From Streptomyces sp. NP-1717 (GTDB lineage: Bacteria > Actinomycetota > Actinomycetes > Streptomycetales > Streptomycetaceae): a stretch of DNA of 41,883 bases. Every line of letters starts with the position of its first letter. Positions within the stretch are counted from its first letter, which is position 1. The position numbers and the translations under genes are program-made. The notes beneath the pieces were generated by a model, which did not search any database, was not told the DNA's origin, and saw only the letters and a list, made by a program, of their open reading frames with translations. The stretch lies in the NCBI RefSeq assembly GCF_022695985.1, contig NZ_JAAPBF010000042.1, positions 1 through 41,883 on the forward strand. The letters are read 5' to 3'. Shown in pieces: positions 15,703 through 23,683 of the stretch.

Positions 15703-16571
15703 GCGCCGTAACCGAGGCCTCGCCGAAGGCCCTCGCCCCACGTCCGCGCGGCGGCGTCGTCCAGTCCGTCCGCGACTCGCTCGTGGTCGCCAAGCGCAAT
15801 CTGATCCGGATGCTCCGCATCCCGGAGATGATCGTCTTCGGGCTGATCCAGCCCATCATGTTCGTGGTGCTCTTCACCTACGTCTTCGGCGGCTCCATCA
15901 ACATCCCCGGCGCCCCCGCCGGCAGCGCCCAGGCCTACCGCGAGTTCCTGATGGCGGGCATCTTCGCGCAGACCGTCACCTTCGCCACGGCGGGCGCGGG
16001 CGCCGGAATCGCCGACGACATGCACAAGGGGCTCATCGACCGGTTCCGCTCACTGCCCATGGCACGCGGCGCGGTCCTCACCGGACGTACGCTCGCCGAC
16101 CTCGTACAGACCGCCCTGACGCTCGTCGTCCTCGCGGTCGTCGCGCTGCTCATCGGCTGGCGCACGCACGAGAACATCGGCAGCGTGCTCGCCGGCTTCG
16201 CGCTGCTGCTCTTCCTCGGCTACGCGTTCTCCTGGATCGGCGCGCTGATCGGGCTCATCGTCCGCACACCGGAGGCCGCCACGTCCGGCGGGCTGATCTG
16301 GCTCTTCCCGCTGACGTTCATCTCCAACGCCTTCGTACCGGTCAACGGCATGCCGACGTTTCTCCAGCACGTCGCGGAGTGGAACCCCTTCAGTGCGACC
16401 GTGCAGGCGGCGCGCGAGCTGTTCGGCAACACGATCCCGGGCCGCGAGGCGTCGGTGACCGGGGCGTGGCCCATGGAGCACCCGATCTGGGCCTCGCTGA
16501 TCTGGTCGGTCCTGATCATCGTGGTGTTCCGCACACTGGCCGTACGGCGCTACCGCTCGGCCACCGCGTAG
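15699..16571 (+). CDS. DrrB-type ABC exporter permease
   Basis: This 290-residue ABC-2 type membrane subunit starts at a GTG overlapping the ATPase stop (GTGA), so the two are translationally coupled. It has about six transmembrane helices: MIVFGLIQPIMFVVLFTYVF, FAQTVTFATAGAGAGIA, the VVLAVVALLIGW region, FALLLFLGYAFSWIGALIGLIV, the LIWLFPLTFISNAFVP helix and SLIWSVLIIVVFRTLAV. The conserved DrrB cytoplasmic segment is D-(M)-(H)-KGLIDRFRSLPMAR. A terminator shared with greA follows. Confidence 0.92.
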   Translation: MSAVTEASPKALAPRPRGGVVQSVRDSLVVAKRNLIRMLRIPEMIVFGLIQPIMFVVLFTYVFGGSINIPGAPAGSAQAYREFLMAGIFAQTVTFATAGAGAGIADDMHKGLIDRFRSLPMARGAVLTGRTLADLVQTALTLVVLAVVALLIGWRTHENIGSVLAGFALLLFLGYAFSWIGALIGLIVRTPEAATSGGLIWLFPLTFISNAFVPVNGMPTFLQHVAEWNPFSATVQAARELFGNTIPGREASVTGAWPMEHPIWASLIWSVLIIVVFRTLAVRRYRSATA

Positions 16572-16588
16572 GACGACATCCGTTTCCG

Positions 16589-16621
16589 GGCGCCGGACGG
16601 GCTACGGGCCCGTCCGGCGCC
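16589..16621. terminator. Bidirectional terminator between the exporter and greA
   Basis: Perfect inverted repeat with 14-bp arms (16589-16602, 16608-16621) and a 5-nt loop, between convergent stops at 16571 and 16627. Its GCCGGACGGGC core is shared with the dispersed palindromes at 9135 and 23557. Confidence 0.85.
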
Positions 16622-16626
16622 ACGGC

Positions 16627-17124
16627 TCAGCCCTGGTAGGGCTTCGCGGCCAGGATCTTCACCGAGGCCGTGCTGCCGTTCGGCAGCTCGTACTCCGCTT
16701 CCTCGCCGACCTTCTTGCCGTTCACGCCGACGCCGAGGGGCGACTGCGGCGAGTACGTCTCGATGTCGGAGCTCGCGTATTCACGCGATGCCATCAGGAA
16801 CGTCAGGGTGTCGTCCTCGTCGCCGTCGAACGCGATCGTCACGACCATGCCCGGCTCCACGATCCCGTCGTCCGCCGGAGCCTCGCCCACCTTGGCGTTC
16901 TGCAGGAGCTGGGTCAGCTGGCGTACCCGCAGTTCCTGCTTGCCCTGCTCCTCCTTGGCCGCGTGGTACCCGCCGTTCTCCTTCAGGTCCCCCTCCTCGC
17001 GGGCTGCCTCGATCTTCTGGGCGATCTCGACGCGCGCGGGACCAGACAGGTATTCCAGCTCGGCCTTGAGCTGGTTGTACGACGCCTGGGTGAGCCAGGT
17101 GACGTTCTCGCTGGTCTGGGTCAC
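16627..17124 (-). CDS. greA: Transcription elongation factor GreA
   Basis: GreA binds the RNA polymerase secondary channel and stimulates cleavage of backtracked transcripts. The 165-residue protein has the N-terminal coiled coil with the acidic tip segment EEGDLKENGGYHAAKEEQ (conserved D and E residues) and the C-terminal FKBP-like domain ending in VGVNGKKVGEEAEYELPNG. The GTG at 17124 is chosen because GAGGAG lies five bases upstream; the longer frame to 17154 has no ribosome site. The 5' untranslated stretch contains a small 6-bp hairpin (AGAAGG/CCTTCT, 17169-17186). Confidence 0.95.
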   Translation of the reverse strand: MTQTSENVTWLTQASYNQLKAELEYLSGPARVEIAQKIEAAREEGDLKENGGYHAAKEEQGKQELRVRQLTQLLQNAKVGEAPADDGIVEPGMVVTIAFDGDEDDTLTFLMASREYASSDIETYSPQSPLGVGVNGKKVGEEAEYELPNGSTASVKILAAKPYQG

Positions 17125-17342
17125 AGGTGCTCCTCGTAGGTACTGGGAATACAAAGCAACGCCCTACCCAGAAGGATTGTGCCTTCTCGGGCGGGCGAAA
17201 CCACGAGCCTAACAATTCCGCGGCGTGAGAGCAGGACGAAAGGCATCAGAATCACATCAACGCAGGTCAGCGGCGCGAACCTGGAGGAATGCCGGGGAGG
17301 GTCAGAGTCGGACCCGGCGTGCCGGGACGTGGACCACGTCTG

Positions 17343-17753
17343 TCAGCCGGCGTCCGCCGTACACCCGACGAGCTCCGCGCTCGTCGCGCTCACGGTCGTA
17401 CGGACGGTCACGATCTGGTCGATCCGGGTCTCCGGGCCCCCGACACGGACGTCCTTGCGGCCCACCTCGGCGCCGTCCTCCCCGCGCGAACGAAGCGTGC
17501 ACGTGCCGGCCGCGTCCCGGTCCTTGCGGACTTCGAGATGGACCTCGACCGAGGTGTCCGATACCCGCTTGAATTTGATGACCTCGCCCGAGACACTCTG
17601 GCCTGCCACATAGTCGTAACCGAACCAGCCGACGAGCGCGAGCAGGCCGACGCCGAGCACCGAGCCGACGATCTTGAGCTTGCGGTCCGCGCGCTCGTCC
17701 GACGAGCGGCCGTAACGGTCCTCGGGAAGAACCGGTGTGCGTACCGCGGTCAT
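17343..17753 (-). CDS. DUF4307 membrane protein
   Basis: The 136-residue protein has a short cytoplasmic N-terminus, one transmembrane helix (IVGSVLGVGLLALVGWFGYDYV) and an extracytoplasmic beta-rich domain with two cysteines (AGTCTLR and ELVGCTADAG). That is the layout of the actinobacterial DUF4307 family. Function is unknown. GGAGG lies upstream of ATG 17753. It sits divergently from mca, the usual neighbour of this family in Streptomyces as I recall, with a shared intergenic promoter region of 84 bases. Confidence 0.85.
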   Translation of the reverse strand: MTAVRTPVLPEDRYGRSSDERADRKLKIVGSVLGVGLLALVGWFGYDYVAGQSVSGEVIKFKRVSDTSVEVHLEVRKDRDAAGTCTLRSRGEDGAEVGRKDVRVGGPETRIDQIVTVRTTVSATSAELVGCTADAG

Positions 17754-17837
17754 GATCGTTCCCCTCCGGAATTTTCCGTGCCTCGGTTCCGTCACTATAG
17801 AAGCCGCCCGATGCGACAAATCACTGAGGACCGAGTC

Positions 17838-18719
17838 TTGACTGACCAGCTGCGTTTGATGGCCGTGCACGCCCACCCCGACGACGAGTCGAGCAAGGGC
17901 GCGGCCACGATGGCCAAGTACGTATCCGAGGGGGTGGACGTGCTGGTCGTGACCTGCACCGGAGGCGAGCGCGGCTCCATCCTCAACCCGAAACTGCAGG
18001 GTGACTCCTATATCGAGGAGCACATCCACGAGGTGCGCAAGAAGGAGATGGACGAGGCCAGGGAGATCCTCGGCATCAGACAGTCCTGGCTCGGCTACGT
18101 GGACTCGGGCCTGCCCGAGGGCGACCCGCTGCCGCCGCTCCCCGAGGGCTGCTTCGCGCTGGAGGACGTCGACGCGGCGGCTGGCCGGCTCGTGCGGATG
18201 ATCCGCGAGCAGAAGCCGCACGTCGTCACGACGTACGACGAGAACGGCGGGTACCCGCACCCCGACCACATCATGACCCACAAGATCTCGATGGTGGCCT
18301 TCGAGTCGGCGGCGGACGCCGAGAAGTACCCCGAGGCCGAGTTCGGACCGGTCTGGCAGCCGCAGAAGCTCTACTTCAACCAGGGCTTCAACCGTCCCCG
18401 TACGGTCGCGCTGCACGAGGCGCTGCTGGCGCGGGGGCTCGAATCCCCCTACGGCGACTGGCTGGAGCGGTGGAAGGAGTTCGAGCGCGTGGAGCGGACG
18501 CTGACCACGCACGTGCCGTGCGCCGACTTCTACGAGATCCGCGACAAGGCGCTCATCGCGCACGCCACACAGATCGACCCCGACGGCGGCTGGTTCCGCG
18601 TTCCGATGGACGTCCAGCGCGAGGTCTGGCCGACCGAGGAGTACGAGCTGGCGAAGTCCTTCGTGGACACCTCCCTCCCCGAGAGCGACCTCTTCGCGGG
18701 CATCCGCGACAATGCCTGA
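17838..18719 (+). CDS. mca: Mycothiol S-conjugate amidase
   Basis: This zinc amidase cleaves mycothiol S-conjugates to GlcN-inositol and a mercapturic acid that is exported, a detoxification step in the cytoplasm. The 293-residue length fits the family. Zinc ligands and base are in AHPDDE (His13, Asp15, Asp16) and PHPDH (His144). GGERGS and YFNQGFNRPR are further Mca signatures. The TTG at 17838 is chosen because GAGGA lies seven bases upstream and the conserved sequence begins TDQLRLMAVHAH. The ATG at 17811 would add nine residues without a ribosome site. The next gene overlaps its end. Confidence 0.93.
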   Translation: MTDQLRLMAVHAHPDDESSKGAATMAKYVSEGVDVLVVTCTGGERGSILNPKLQGDSYIEEHIHEVRKKEMDEAREILGIRQSWLGYVDSGLPEGDPLPPLPEGCFALEDVDAAAGRLVRMIREQKPHVVTTYDENGGYPHPDHIMTHKISMVAFESAADAEKYPEAEFGPVWQPQKLYFNQGFNRPRTVALHEALLARGLESPYGDWLERWKEFERVERTLTTHVPCADFYEIRDKALIAHATQIDPDGGWFRVPMDVQREVWPTEEYELAKSFVDTSLPESDLFAGIRDNA

Positions 18720-18957
18720 TATGTATGCGACCCAGGCAGTGACGCAGCTCGTCCCGCTCGCGAAGGAGCTGGACGAGAACAAGGTGACACCCGGCGTCCT
18801 CGGCTTCATCGTCTTCGCCGTGATGGCGTGCGCGGTGTGGCTCTTGATGAAGTCGATGAACCGCCACATGGGCAAGGTCGACTTCAAGGAGACGCCGGCG
18901 GACGGGGCGGAGCCCACGAAGGCGCCCGCGGCGCGGGTGGGCGACCCGACGACTTAG
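18712..18957 (+). CDS. Small single-pass membrane protein downstream of mca
   Basis: The 81-residue protein overlaps mca by eight bases and is therefore translationally coupled. One transmembrane helix (GVLGFIVFAVMACAVWLLM) is followed by a basic SMNRHMGKVDF segment and a Pro/Ala/Glu-rich tail. The function is unknown. ATG 18721 is an alternative start. Confidence 0.8.
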   Translation: MPDMYATQAVTQLVPLAKELDENKVTPGVLGFIVFAVMACAVWLLMKSMNRHMGKVDFKETPADGAEPTKAPAARVGDPTT

Positions 18958-19600
18958 GACCCACGCGCGGGCCGCCCCTTTGGGGCGCGCGGTCCGCGAC
19001 GCTGGCGGGTGCCGCGGGTGCCGCGGGTGCCGAGCCGCGGATGCCGCGGATGAACGGCTGCCCGGGCCCCGGCCCGGCGGCCCGGGGCGAAGCCGATGCC
19101 GTCGCCCTTCGCGGGGCGGTGAGAGCGCCCGGTTTACCGGTGCAGGCCGGGGGCGGTGGCCGTGCGGTGGCGCGTTTCCCTGTCCGCGAGCCGCCGCCGG
19201 CCGGTGCCCGTGGTGTCGGGCTCCGGTATCCGCATCGCTTCTACGGGTCCCCGTTGGCCGTGGGCTGGTGTGTCCGGCGGGTGGACGTGTCCGTTGTCCG
19301 CAAGCCGCCGCCAGGTGCGGTGTCGGCGGGGAGCCGGTGCTCGCGGTGTCGGGCTCCGGTATCGGGGGCGGCCGAAGGTCCCCATTCTCCGGTCGGCGGA
19401 TCCGGAAGGGCGCGTTCGTCGGCCGCGTGCCGGTGCCAGGCGACGTGTCGGCGGGGCGCCGGTGCCCGCGGTGTCGCGCTCCGGCATTCGGTTCCCTTCT
19501 CCGGGGTCCCACTCTCCGGCCGGAGGGTCGGGGCCCGTCGGCCGAGTGCCGGCACTCGCGGTGCCGGTCGCCGCCGCGGGTGCCGGCCCTCCGGGCGGTG
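18958..19600. repeat. Non-coding degenerate tandem repeat region
   Basis: These 643 nt lack a convincing gene. It opens with decanucleotide-like TGCCGCGGG repeats (about 19005-19050). It then holds at least three degenerate units of 125-133 bp whose best conserved core begins CCGGTGC and contains GGTGTCG-GCTCCGG, at 19201, 19334 and 19459. A fourth partial unit lies near 19543. All six frames give low-complexity Arg/Pro/Gly products without start signals. It lies between the 3' ends of the mca operon and the STAND gene. Confidence 0.6.
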
Positions 19601-22600
19601 TCAGGTCTGTGCCGTCTCCACCGGGACGCCCATCACTTCCCGTGCGTGGCGGTTCGGGACCATGCCGAGGCGCCAGGCCTGCCAGCCGTCCTCCAGCGCG
19701 ACGCCGCGCTCCAGCATCACCGAGAACGTCTCCGCGCACTCCTCCAGCTTGCCGTCGCGCGTCGCGTGGCGAGCCGCCGTCAGCTCCGCCAGCTCCTGTT
19801 CCGCCACCACGGACCCGACCTCGACGCCGCCCGCCGAGCCGTACGGCAGCAGCGTGCAGCGCAGGAAGCGGGCCCAGTCGGCGCCGCGGTGGTCGCCGTA
19901 CGAGGTGAACAGCGCCGCCGCCTCGTCGCACAGCGCCAGCGCCTGGACCGCCTTGCTGTTGCCCGCGTCCACGATCGCCAGCTCCAGACACGTCCACGCC
20001 TCGCCGTGCGCGACACCGATCCGGCGGAAGTCCGCGCGGGCGTCGACCAGCAACTGCCGGGCGAAGCCCGAGTTACGGAGATTGCCCGTCTGCGCCGCCC
20101 GCTGGTCGCGGGTGACCCGGCCCGAGTGGTGCCGGGCGCAGGCCAGCCCGTACACGTCGCGCATCCGGGAGAACATCGAGCGCGCCCGCTCCAGTTCGCG
20201 TACCGCCTGCGCCGCGTCGCCGCACTCCTCCAGCGCCTGGCCCAGGTAGTACAGCGTCCACGCCTCGCCGCGCGCGTCCTCGTTGTCGCGGTGCCTGGCG
20301 AGCGCCTGGCGGAACTGGTCCGCCGCCGACTCCGGTTCGTTGTCCACCAGGCGGGCGCGCGCCAGCTGGGTCAGCGCCCAGGCCTCGCCGCGGCCGTCGC
20401 GGGTGCGGCCGTACAGGTCCAGCGCCTGGCCCAACTCCGCCTCGGCGCGCGGCACATCGCCCAGCCGCAGACAGACCTGCCCGAGCTGGAAGTGCGTCCA
20501 CGCCTCACCGTGCAGCGACTCGCCCTCGCGGTGCAGGACGAGCGCCGTCGACAGCAGCGCGACCGCCTCGCCGAGATTCGCCCGGTCCCGCTCCACCGCC
20601 GCCAGCGCGTGCAGCGTCCACGCGCGGTCGGCCCCCAGCTCGGCCGGGGACTGGAGATCAAGCGCCTCGCGCAGCTTCGCCGACGCCTCCGTCAGATTGC
20701 CCTGGTGGTGCAGCGTGATCCCGAGCGAACAGAGCGCGCGGGCCACGCCCGCGTCGTGGTGCGCCTCGCGGTAGAGGTCGACCACCGACGTCAGGGTCGT
20801 ACGCGCCTTGTCCAGCTCACCGAGCTGCCGGGCCGCGATACCCGTACGCCACTGCACGGAACGGGCCAGCAGCCCCTGGTCGACGGCCTGCGTCAACTCG
20901 CTGATCTCACCGAGCCGGTAGAGATCCCCGCGCAGCAGGCAGTAGTCGCAGAGCGCGCCGAGCAGGGCCAGTACGGCCGCCTGGTCGACACCCTCCGCGT
21001 GCCGCAGCGCGGCGGTGATGAAGCTCGACTCGTCGTCCAGCCAGCGCAGCGCCGCGTCGAGCGAGGAGAAGCCGTGGCCGCCGAACTGGTCGGCGCGCGT
21101 GGACGTCTTGCCGTCGACCAGCCGGATCACCGAGTCGGCGAGCTCCGAGTAGTTCTTGATGAGCCGTTCCTGCGCGGCCGTACGGTCCGCCGCCTCCTCC
21201 TCGTCCAGCAGCCGGGCGAGCGCGAAGTTCCGTACGACGTCGTGGAGCCGGTAGCGGCTGGCACGCACATGGTCGATCAGACCCGCGCGGGAGAGCACCG
21301 TCAGCAGCCGCTCGGCCTCCTGCTCGTCCGTGGCCAGCAGCGCGGCGGCGGCAGCGGCGCCCAGCGAGGCCCGTCCCGCCAGCGCGAGCCGCCGCAGCAG
21401 CCTGCGCCCCTGGTCGCTCTGATCGGTGTAGCGCAGCCACAGGGCGCGCTCGGCCGGGTCGACCGGGCCGTATGCCTCCAGGTCCGTGGCCAGCTGGTGC
21501 GACGTACGCGAACCGAGCGACGAGCCGGCGACACGCAGCGCCAGCGGCAGACCGCCGCACAACTCACCGATCCTGTCGACCGCCTGGGCGTCGTACGGCC
21601 CGCCCACCGGCTCCTCGCCGACGGCGCGCAGCAACTCCTCGCAGCCCGCGCCGTCCAGTGCCTCCACCGGCAACTGGTGCACCCACGCCGGGGTGTCCGC
21701 CGGCAGCTCTACCGGCTGACGAGCCGTCACGAGCACCAGGCTGTCGGAGCGTTCGGGCACCAGCGTGCGGATCTGCTCCGCGTCGGACGCGTCGTCCAGC
21801 ACGATCGTCACCGGCAGACCGGTCAGATGCTGGTGGTACAGCTCGCTCAGCCGCCGCACCTGCTGCTCGGCCGACGACCGCTCACGGAACAGCAGTTGCT
21901 CGCGGGGCGCGCCCAGCCGGTTCAGCAGATGGAGCAGCGCGTCCCGCGTCGACAGCGGCGCCTCGCCCGCGTCGCCGCCCCGCAGGTCCACCACGCACGC
22001 CCCGCGGAACTGGTCCCGCAACTGGTGCGTCGCCCGCACGGCGAGGGTGGTCCGGCCGGACCCCGGGGCCCCGTACAGCACGACGACGGTCGGCTTCGTC
22101 TCCGTCGACGCGCGGGCCGCGTGCACCCAGCGCGCGATCTGCCCGATCGCCTCGCGCCGTCCCGCGAACGGCCCGTCGGACTGGGGGAGATGACCGAAGG
22201 ACTGCTCCAGCACACTGCGCCGGCGGGCGGCGGCGCTGCGGTCGGAGCCGCGCAACTGCGGGACGACGGTGGGCTTCTTGGTCGTACGCCGCGTCGCCTG
22301 GGTCAGCACCCGCTGCTGGTCCAGGTACGGGCGGATGCCCCGTACCTCCAGGGCCGTCAGCCACTGGAGCCTCAACTGCTCGACGTCGCCCGGCTGTCCG
22401 GCCGACCCGCCACGCCCGGCACGGCCCGACGGGCGGCCGGTGGAAGCCACCTTCGCCACGGCCGTCGCGCCGCCCACGACCCCGACGATCACACCTGTGC
22501 CGACAGCCGTCTCCGCGCCCGTACCCAGAGCGACGTCCGCGACGACCGCCGACGCGGCGGCAACGACCGCCACCAGAGCGGGAGTTCCGAGCGCGCCCCT

Positions 22601-22822
22601 GCCGAACCGCTCCGACATCGGCCGCCGCGCGGCCTCCGCCTCGTCCGACGCCGCCACGTACAACGCGTACTCGTCGGCGGCGGACTCCGCGATGGCCTCC
22701 AACGCGCCCCGCCCGCGCGCCAGGAGGACATTGCCGTCGATCCGCCCGCCGGAGCGCCGCACCTCTTCCTCGACGGCGCGCACCAACAGCCGCTCCGCCT
22801 CCGTCCGATGGCTGTCCCGCAT
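19601..22822 (-). CDS. Membrane-anchored NB-ARC/TPR STAND protein
   Basis: This 1073-residue signal-transduction ATPase has four parts. A ~75-residue helical N-terminus is followed by a transmembrane hairpin (about 79-98 and 103-125) and a basic linker with a conserved RGIRPYLDQQ. The NB-ARC module has P-loop GAPGSGRTT (about 251-259), the kinase-2 strand VTIVLDD, the GLPLAL motif and an MHD-like LHDVV. About ten tetratricopeptide-like repeats run to the C-terminus (for example GEAWTHFQLGQVCLRLGD and GEAWTLYYLGQALEECGD). Unlike AfsR it has no SARP DNA-binding domain, so output is probably by protein contact at the membrane. ATG 22822 has GGAGG nine bases upstream; ATG 22828 is the alternative. 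Divergent from popR. Confidence 0.85.
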   Translation of the reverse strand: MRDSHRTEAERLLVRAVEEEVRRSGGRIDGNVLLARGRGALEAIAESAADEYALYVAASDEAEAARRPMSERFGRGALGTPALVAVVAAASAVVADVALGTGAETAVGTGVIVGVVGGATAVAKVASTGRPSGRAGRGGSAGQPGDVEQLRLQWLTALEVRGIRPYLDQQRVLTQATRRTTKKPTVVPQLRGSDRSAAARRRSVLEQSFGHLPQSDGPFAGRREAIGQIARWVHAARASTETKPTVVVLYGAPGSGRTTLAVRATHQLRDQFRGACVVDLRGGDAGEAPLSTRDALLHLLNRLGAPREQLLFRERSSAEQQVRRLSELYHQHLTGLPVTIVLDDASDAEQIRTLVPERSDSLVLVTARQPVELPADTPAWVHQLPVEALDGAGCEELLRAVGEEPVGGPYDAQAVDRIGELCGGLPLALRVAGSSLGSRTSHQLATDLEAYGPVDPAERALWLRYTDQSDQGRRLLRRLALAGRASLGAAAAAALLATDEQEAERLLTVLSRAGLIDHVRASRYRLHDVVRNFALARLLDEEEAADRTAAQERLIKNYSELADSVIRLVDGKTSTRADQFGGHGFSSLDAALRWLDDESSFITAALRHAEGVDQAAVLALLGALCDYCLLRGDLYRLGEISELTQAVDQGLLARSVQWRTGIAARQLGELDKARTTLTSVVDLYREAHHDAGVARALCSLGITLHHQGNLTEASAKLREALDLQSPAELGADRAWTLHALAAVERDRANLGEAVALLSTALVLHREGESLHGEAWTHFQLGQVCLRLGDVPRAEAELGQALDLYGRTRDGRGEAWALTQLARARLVDNEPESAADQFRQALARHRDNEDARGEAWTLYYLGQALEECGDAAQAVRELERARSMFSRMRDVYGLACARHHSGRVTRDQRAAQTGNLRNSGFARQLLVDARADFRRIGVAHGEAWTCLELAIVDAGNSKAVQALALCDEAAALFTSYGDHRGADWARFLRCTLLPYGSAGGVEVGSVVAEQELAELTAARHATRDGKLEECAETFSVMLERGVALEDGWQAWRLGMVPNRHAREVMGVPVETAQT

Positions 22823-23172
22823 ATGCATCCCCCTCCGAGAGCATCCGGTGCATTGGCCTGCCCCGGGCCCGTCCTGCGACCATGCCTCGCGTCAGTGTCC
22901 TGCGCGAGACGCGCGAGCGCGAGGCGGCCTGCCGGGCCCGCGGCGGCCAATGTCGCCGGTCCGGTGCCGGGTGCCTGCGCGCGTATCCGGTGCGTACGTG
23001 TGCCCGTACGTCGGCGTACGGGTGCCTGTACGTCCTGCCCGCGCGGCGCCCGTGTTACGCCCGCGGCGGAAAGAGCCCGGTCAGGGGCGCCGGCGCGTGG
23101 CCCGGGGGAGGGACCCCGGCTTACGCTCGGGACGGCGGGTGTCGTGCCGGTCCACAGCTGACGGAGGAATCC
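22823..23172. promoter_or_regulatory. Divergent control region between the STAND gene and popR
   Basis: This 350-nt intergenic region has four copies of GTACG in 39 bases (22994, 23006, 23016, 23028). They form two direct 18-nt units, CGTACG-TGTGCC-CGTACG and CGTACG-GGTGCC-TGTACG, starting 22 bp apart, and CGTACG is itself palindromic. No gene is visible. The popR ribosome site GGAGG lies at the right edge. Confidence 0.45.
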
Positions 23173-23553
23173 ATGGGTGAAGGCGTCCTGCGTCCCGTTC
23201 CCGTTCATGTTCCCGGTACCGGTCCCGGCCGCGACGAAAGGCCCGACGAGCCGCTGATGCGGGACCTCGTGGGGGCCGCGCTGCGCCGGGCCCGGCTGCG
23301 GCAGGGCCGCACGCTGAAGGACGTCGCCGACCGGGCGCAGGTGTCCCTGCCGTATCTCTCGGAGATCGAGCGCGGGCGCAAGGAGCCGTCGTCCGAGGTG
23401 GTGGCGGCGGTCTGCCGCGCGCTCGGCCTGCACCTGGCCGACCTGGTGGGCGCGCTGCACTCCGACCTGTCGACGCCGTGGACCACCGCGCACCGGTCCT
23501 CGGTGCGGTCCGCCCGCGACGGCGGGACCGAGGCTCTGCTGCTCGCGGCGTGA
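23173..23553 (+). CDS. popR: PopR-like XRE activator of clpP3 clpP4
   Basis: The 126-residue protein has an Xre-type helix-turn-helix (about residues 34-97: RRARLRQGRTLKDVADRAQVSLPYLSEIERGRKEPSSEVVAAVCRALGL), close in style to ClgR/PopR regulators of Streptomyces clp genes. It ends in ALLLAA. In S. lividans, PopR activates clpP3-clpP4, and its two terminal alanines mark it for degradation by ClpP1P2; both features are present here. It lies beside clpP3-clpP4 and a matching tandem palindrome precedes that operon. ATG 23173 has GGAGG five bases upstream. The name rests on context plus motif, not on alignment. Confidence 0.8.
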   Translation: MGEGVLRPVPVHVPGTGPGRDERPDEPLMRDLVGAALRRARLRQGRTLKDVADRAQVSLPYLSEIERGRKEPSSEVVAAVCRALGLHLADLVGALHSDLSTPWTTAHRSSVRSARDGGTEALLLAA

Positions 23554-23556
23554 GCC

Positions 23557-23585
23557 GCCGGACGGGCGGACCGGGCCCGTCCGGC
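23557..23585. terminator. Palindrome/terminator after popR
   Basis: An 11-bp inverted repeat GCCGGACGGGC / GCCCGTCCGGC (23557-23567, 23575-23585) begins four bases after the popR stop. It is followed by GATCGGCGATCGAGG, a degenerate form of the dispersed element's GGCGATTGAGG edge. Confidence 0.7.
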
Positions 23586-23621
23586 GATCGGCGATCGAGG
23601 GCGCAGCTCTCGGCGTTTCGG

Positions 23622-23677
23622 CCCACCGGCCCACCGGCCCACCGGCCCACCGGCCCACCGGCCCACCGGCCCTGCGG
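23622..23677. repeat. Octanucleotide tandem repeat (CCCACCGG)6-7
   Basis: Six perfect head-to-tail copies of CCCACCGG (23622-23669) and a seventh degenerate copy (23670-23677) lie between the convergent ends of popR and clpP4. The period of eight is not a multiple of three, which argues against coding. It ends seven bases before the clpP4 stop. Confidence 0.95.
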
Positions 23678-23683
23678 TCCGCC

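Noticed and set aside
17169..17186. 6-bp hairpin in the greA 5' region as a riboswitch
   Set aside because: Too short and simple; no recognisable aptamer or conserved element around it.
18553..19512. A 319-codon minus-strand frame across the repeat region and the mca end
   Set aside because: Thr/Pro/Arg/His-rich repeats reflect the underlying DNA repeats. It overlaps mca in antisense and lacks a ribosome site.
19201..19600. Possible CRISPR-like array
   Set aside because: Units are degenerate and 125-133 bp long, without 28-37-nt identical repeats or uniform spacers, and no cas gene is present.
18980..23161. A 4.2-kb open frame on the plus strand opposite the STAND gene
   Set aside because: Its product is Arg/Gln/Val-rich low complexity that mirrors the minus-strand gene, with no start signal or domain. 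The minus-strand frame has P-loop, GLPL and TPR motifs.
23622..23677. Possible coding of a GRWAGGPV repeat protein on the minus strand
   Set aside because: The DNA period of eight bases gives a shifting frame. No start signal exists and it lies between two convergent genes.
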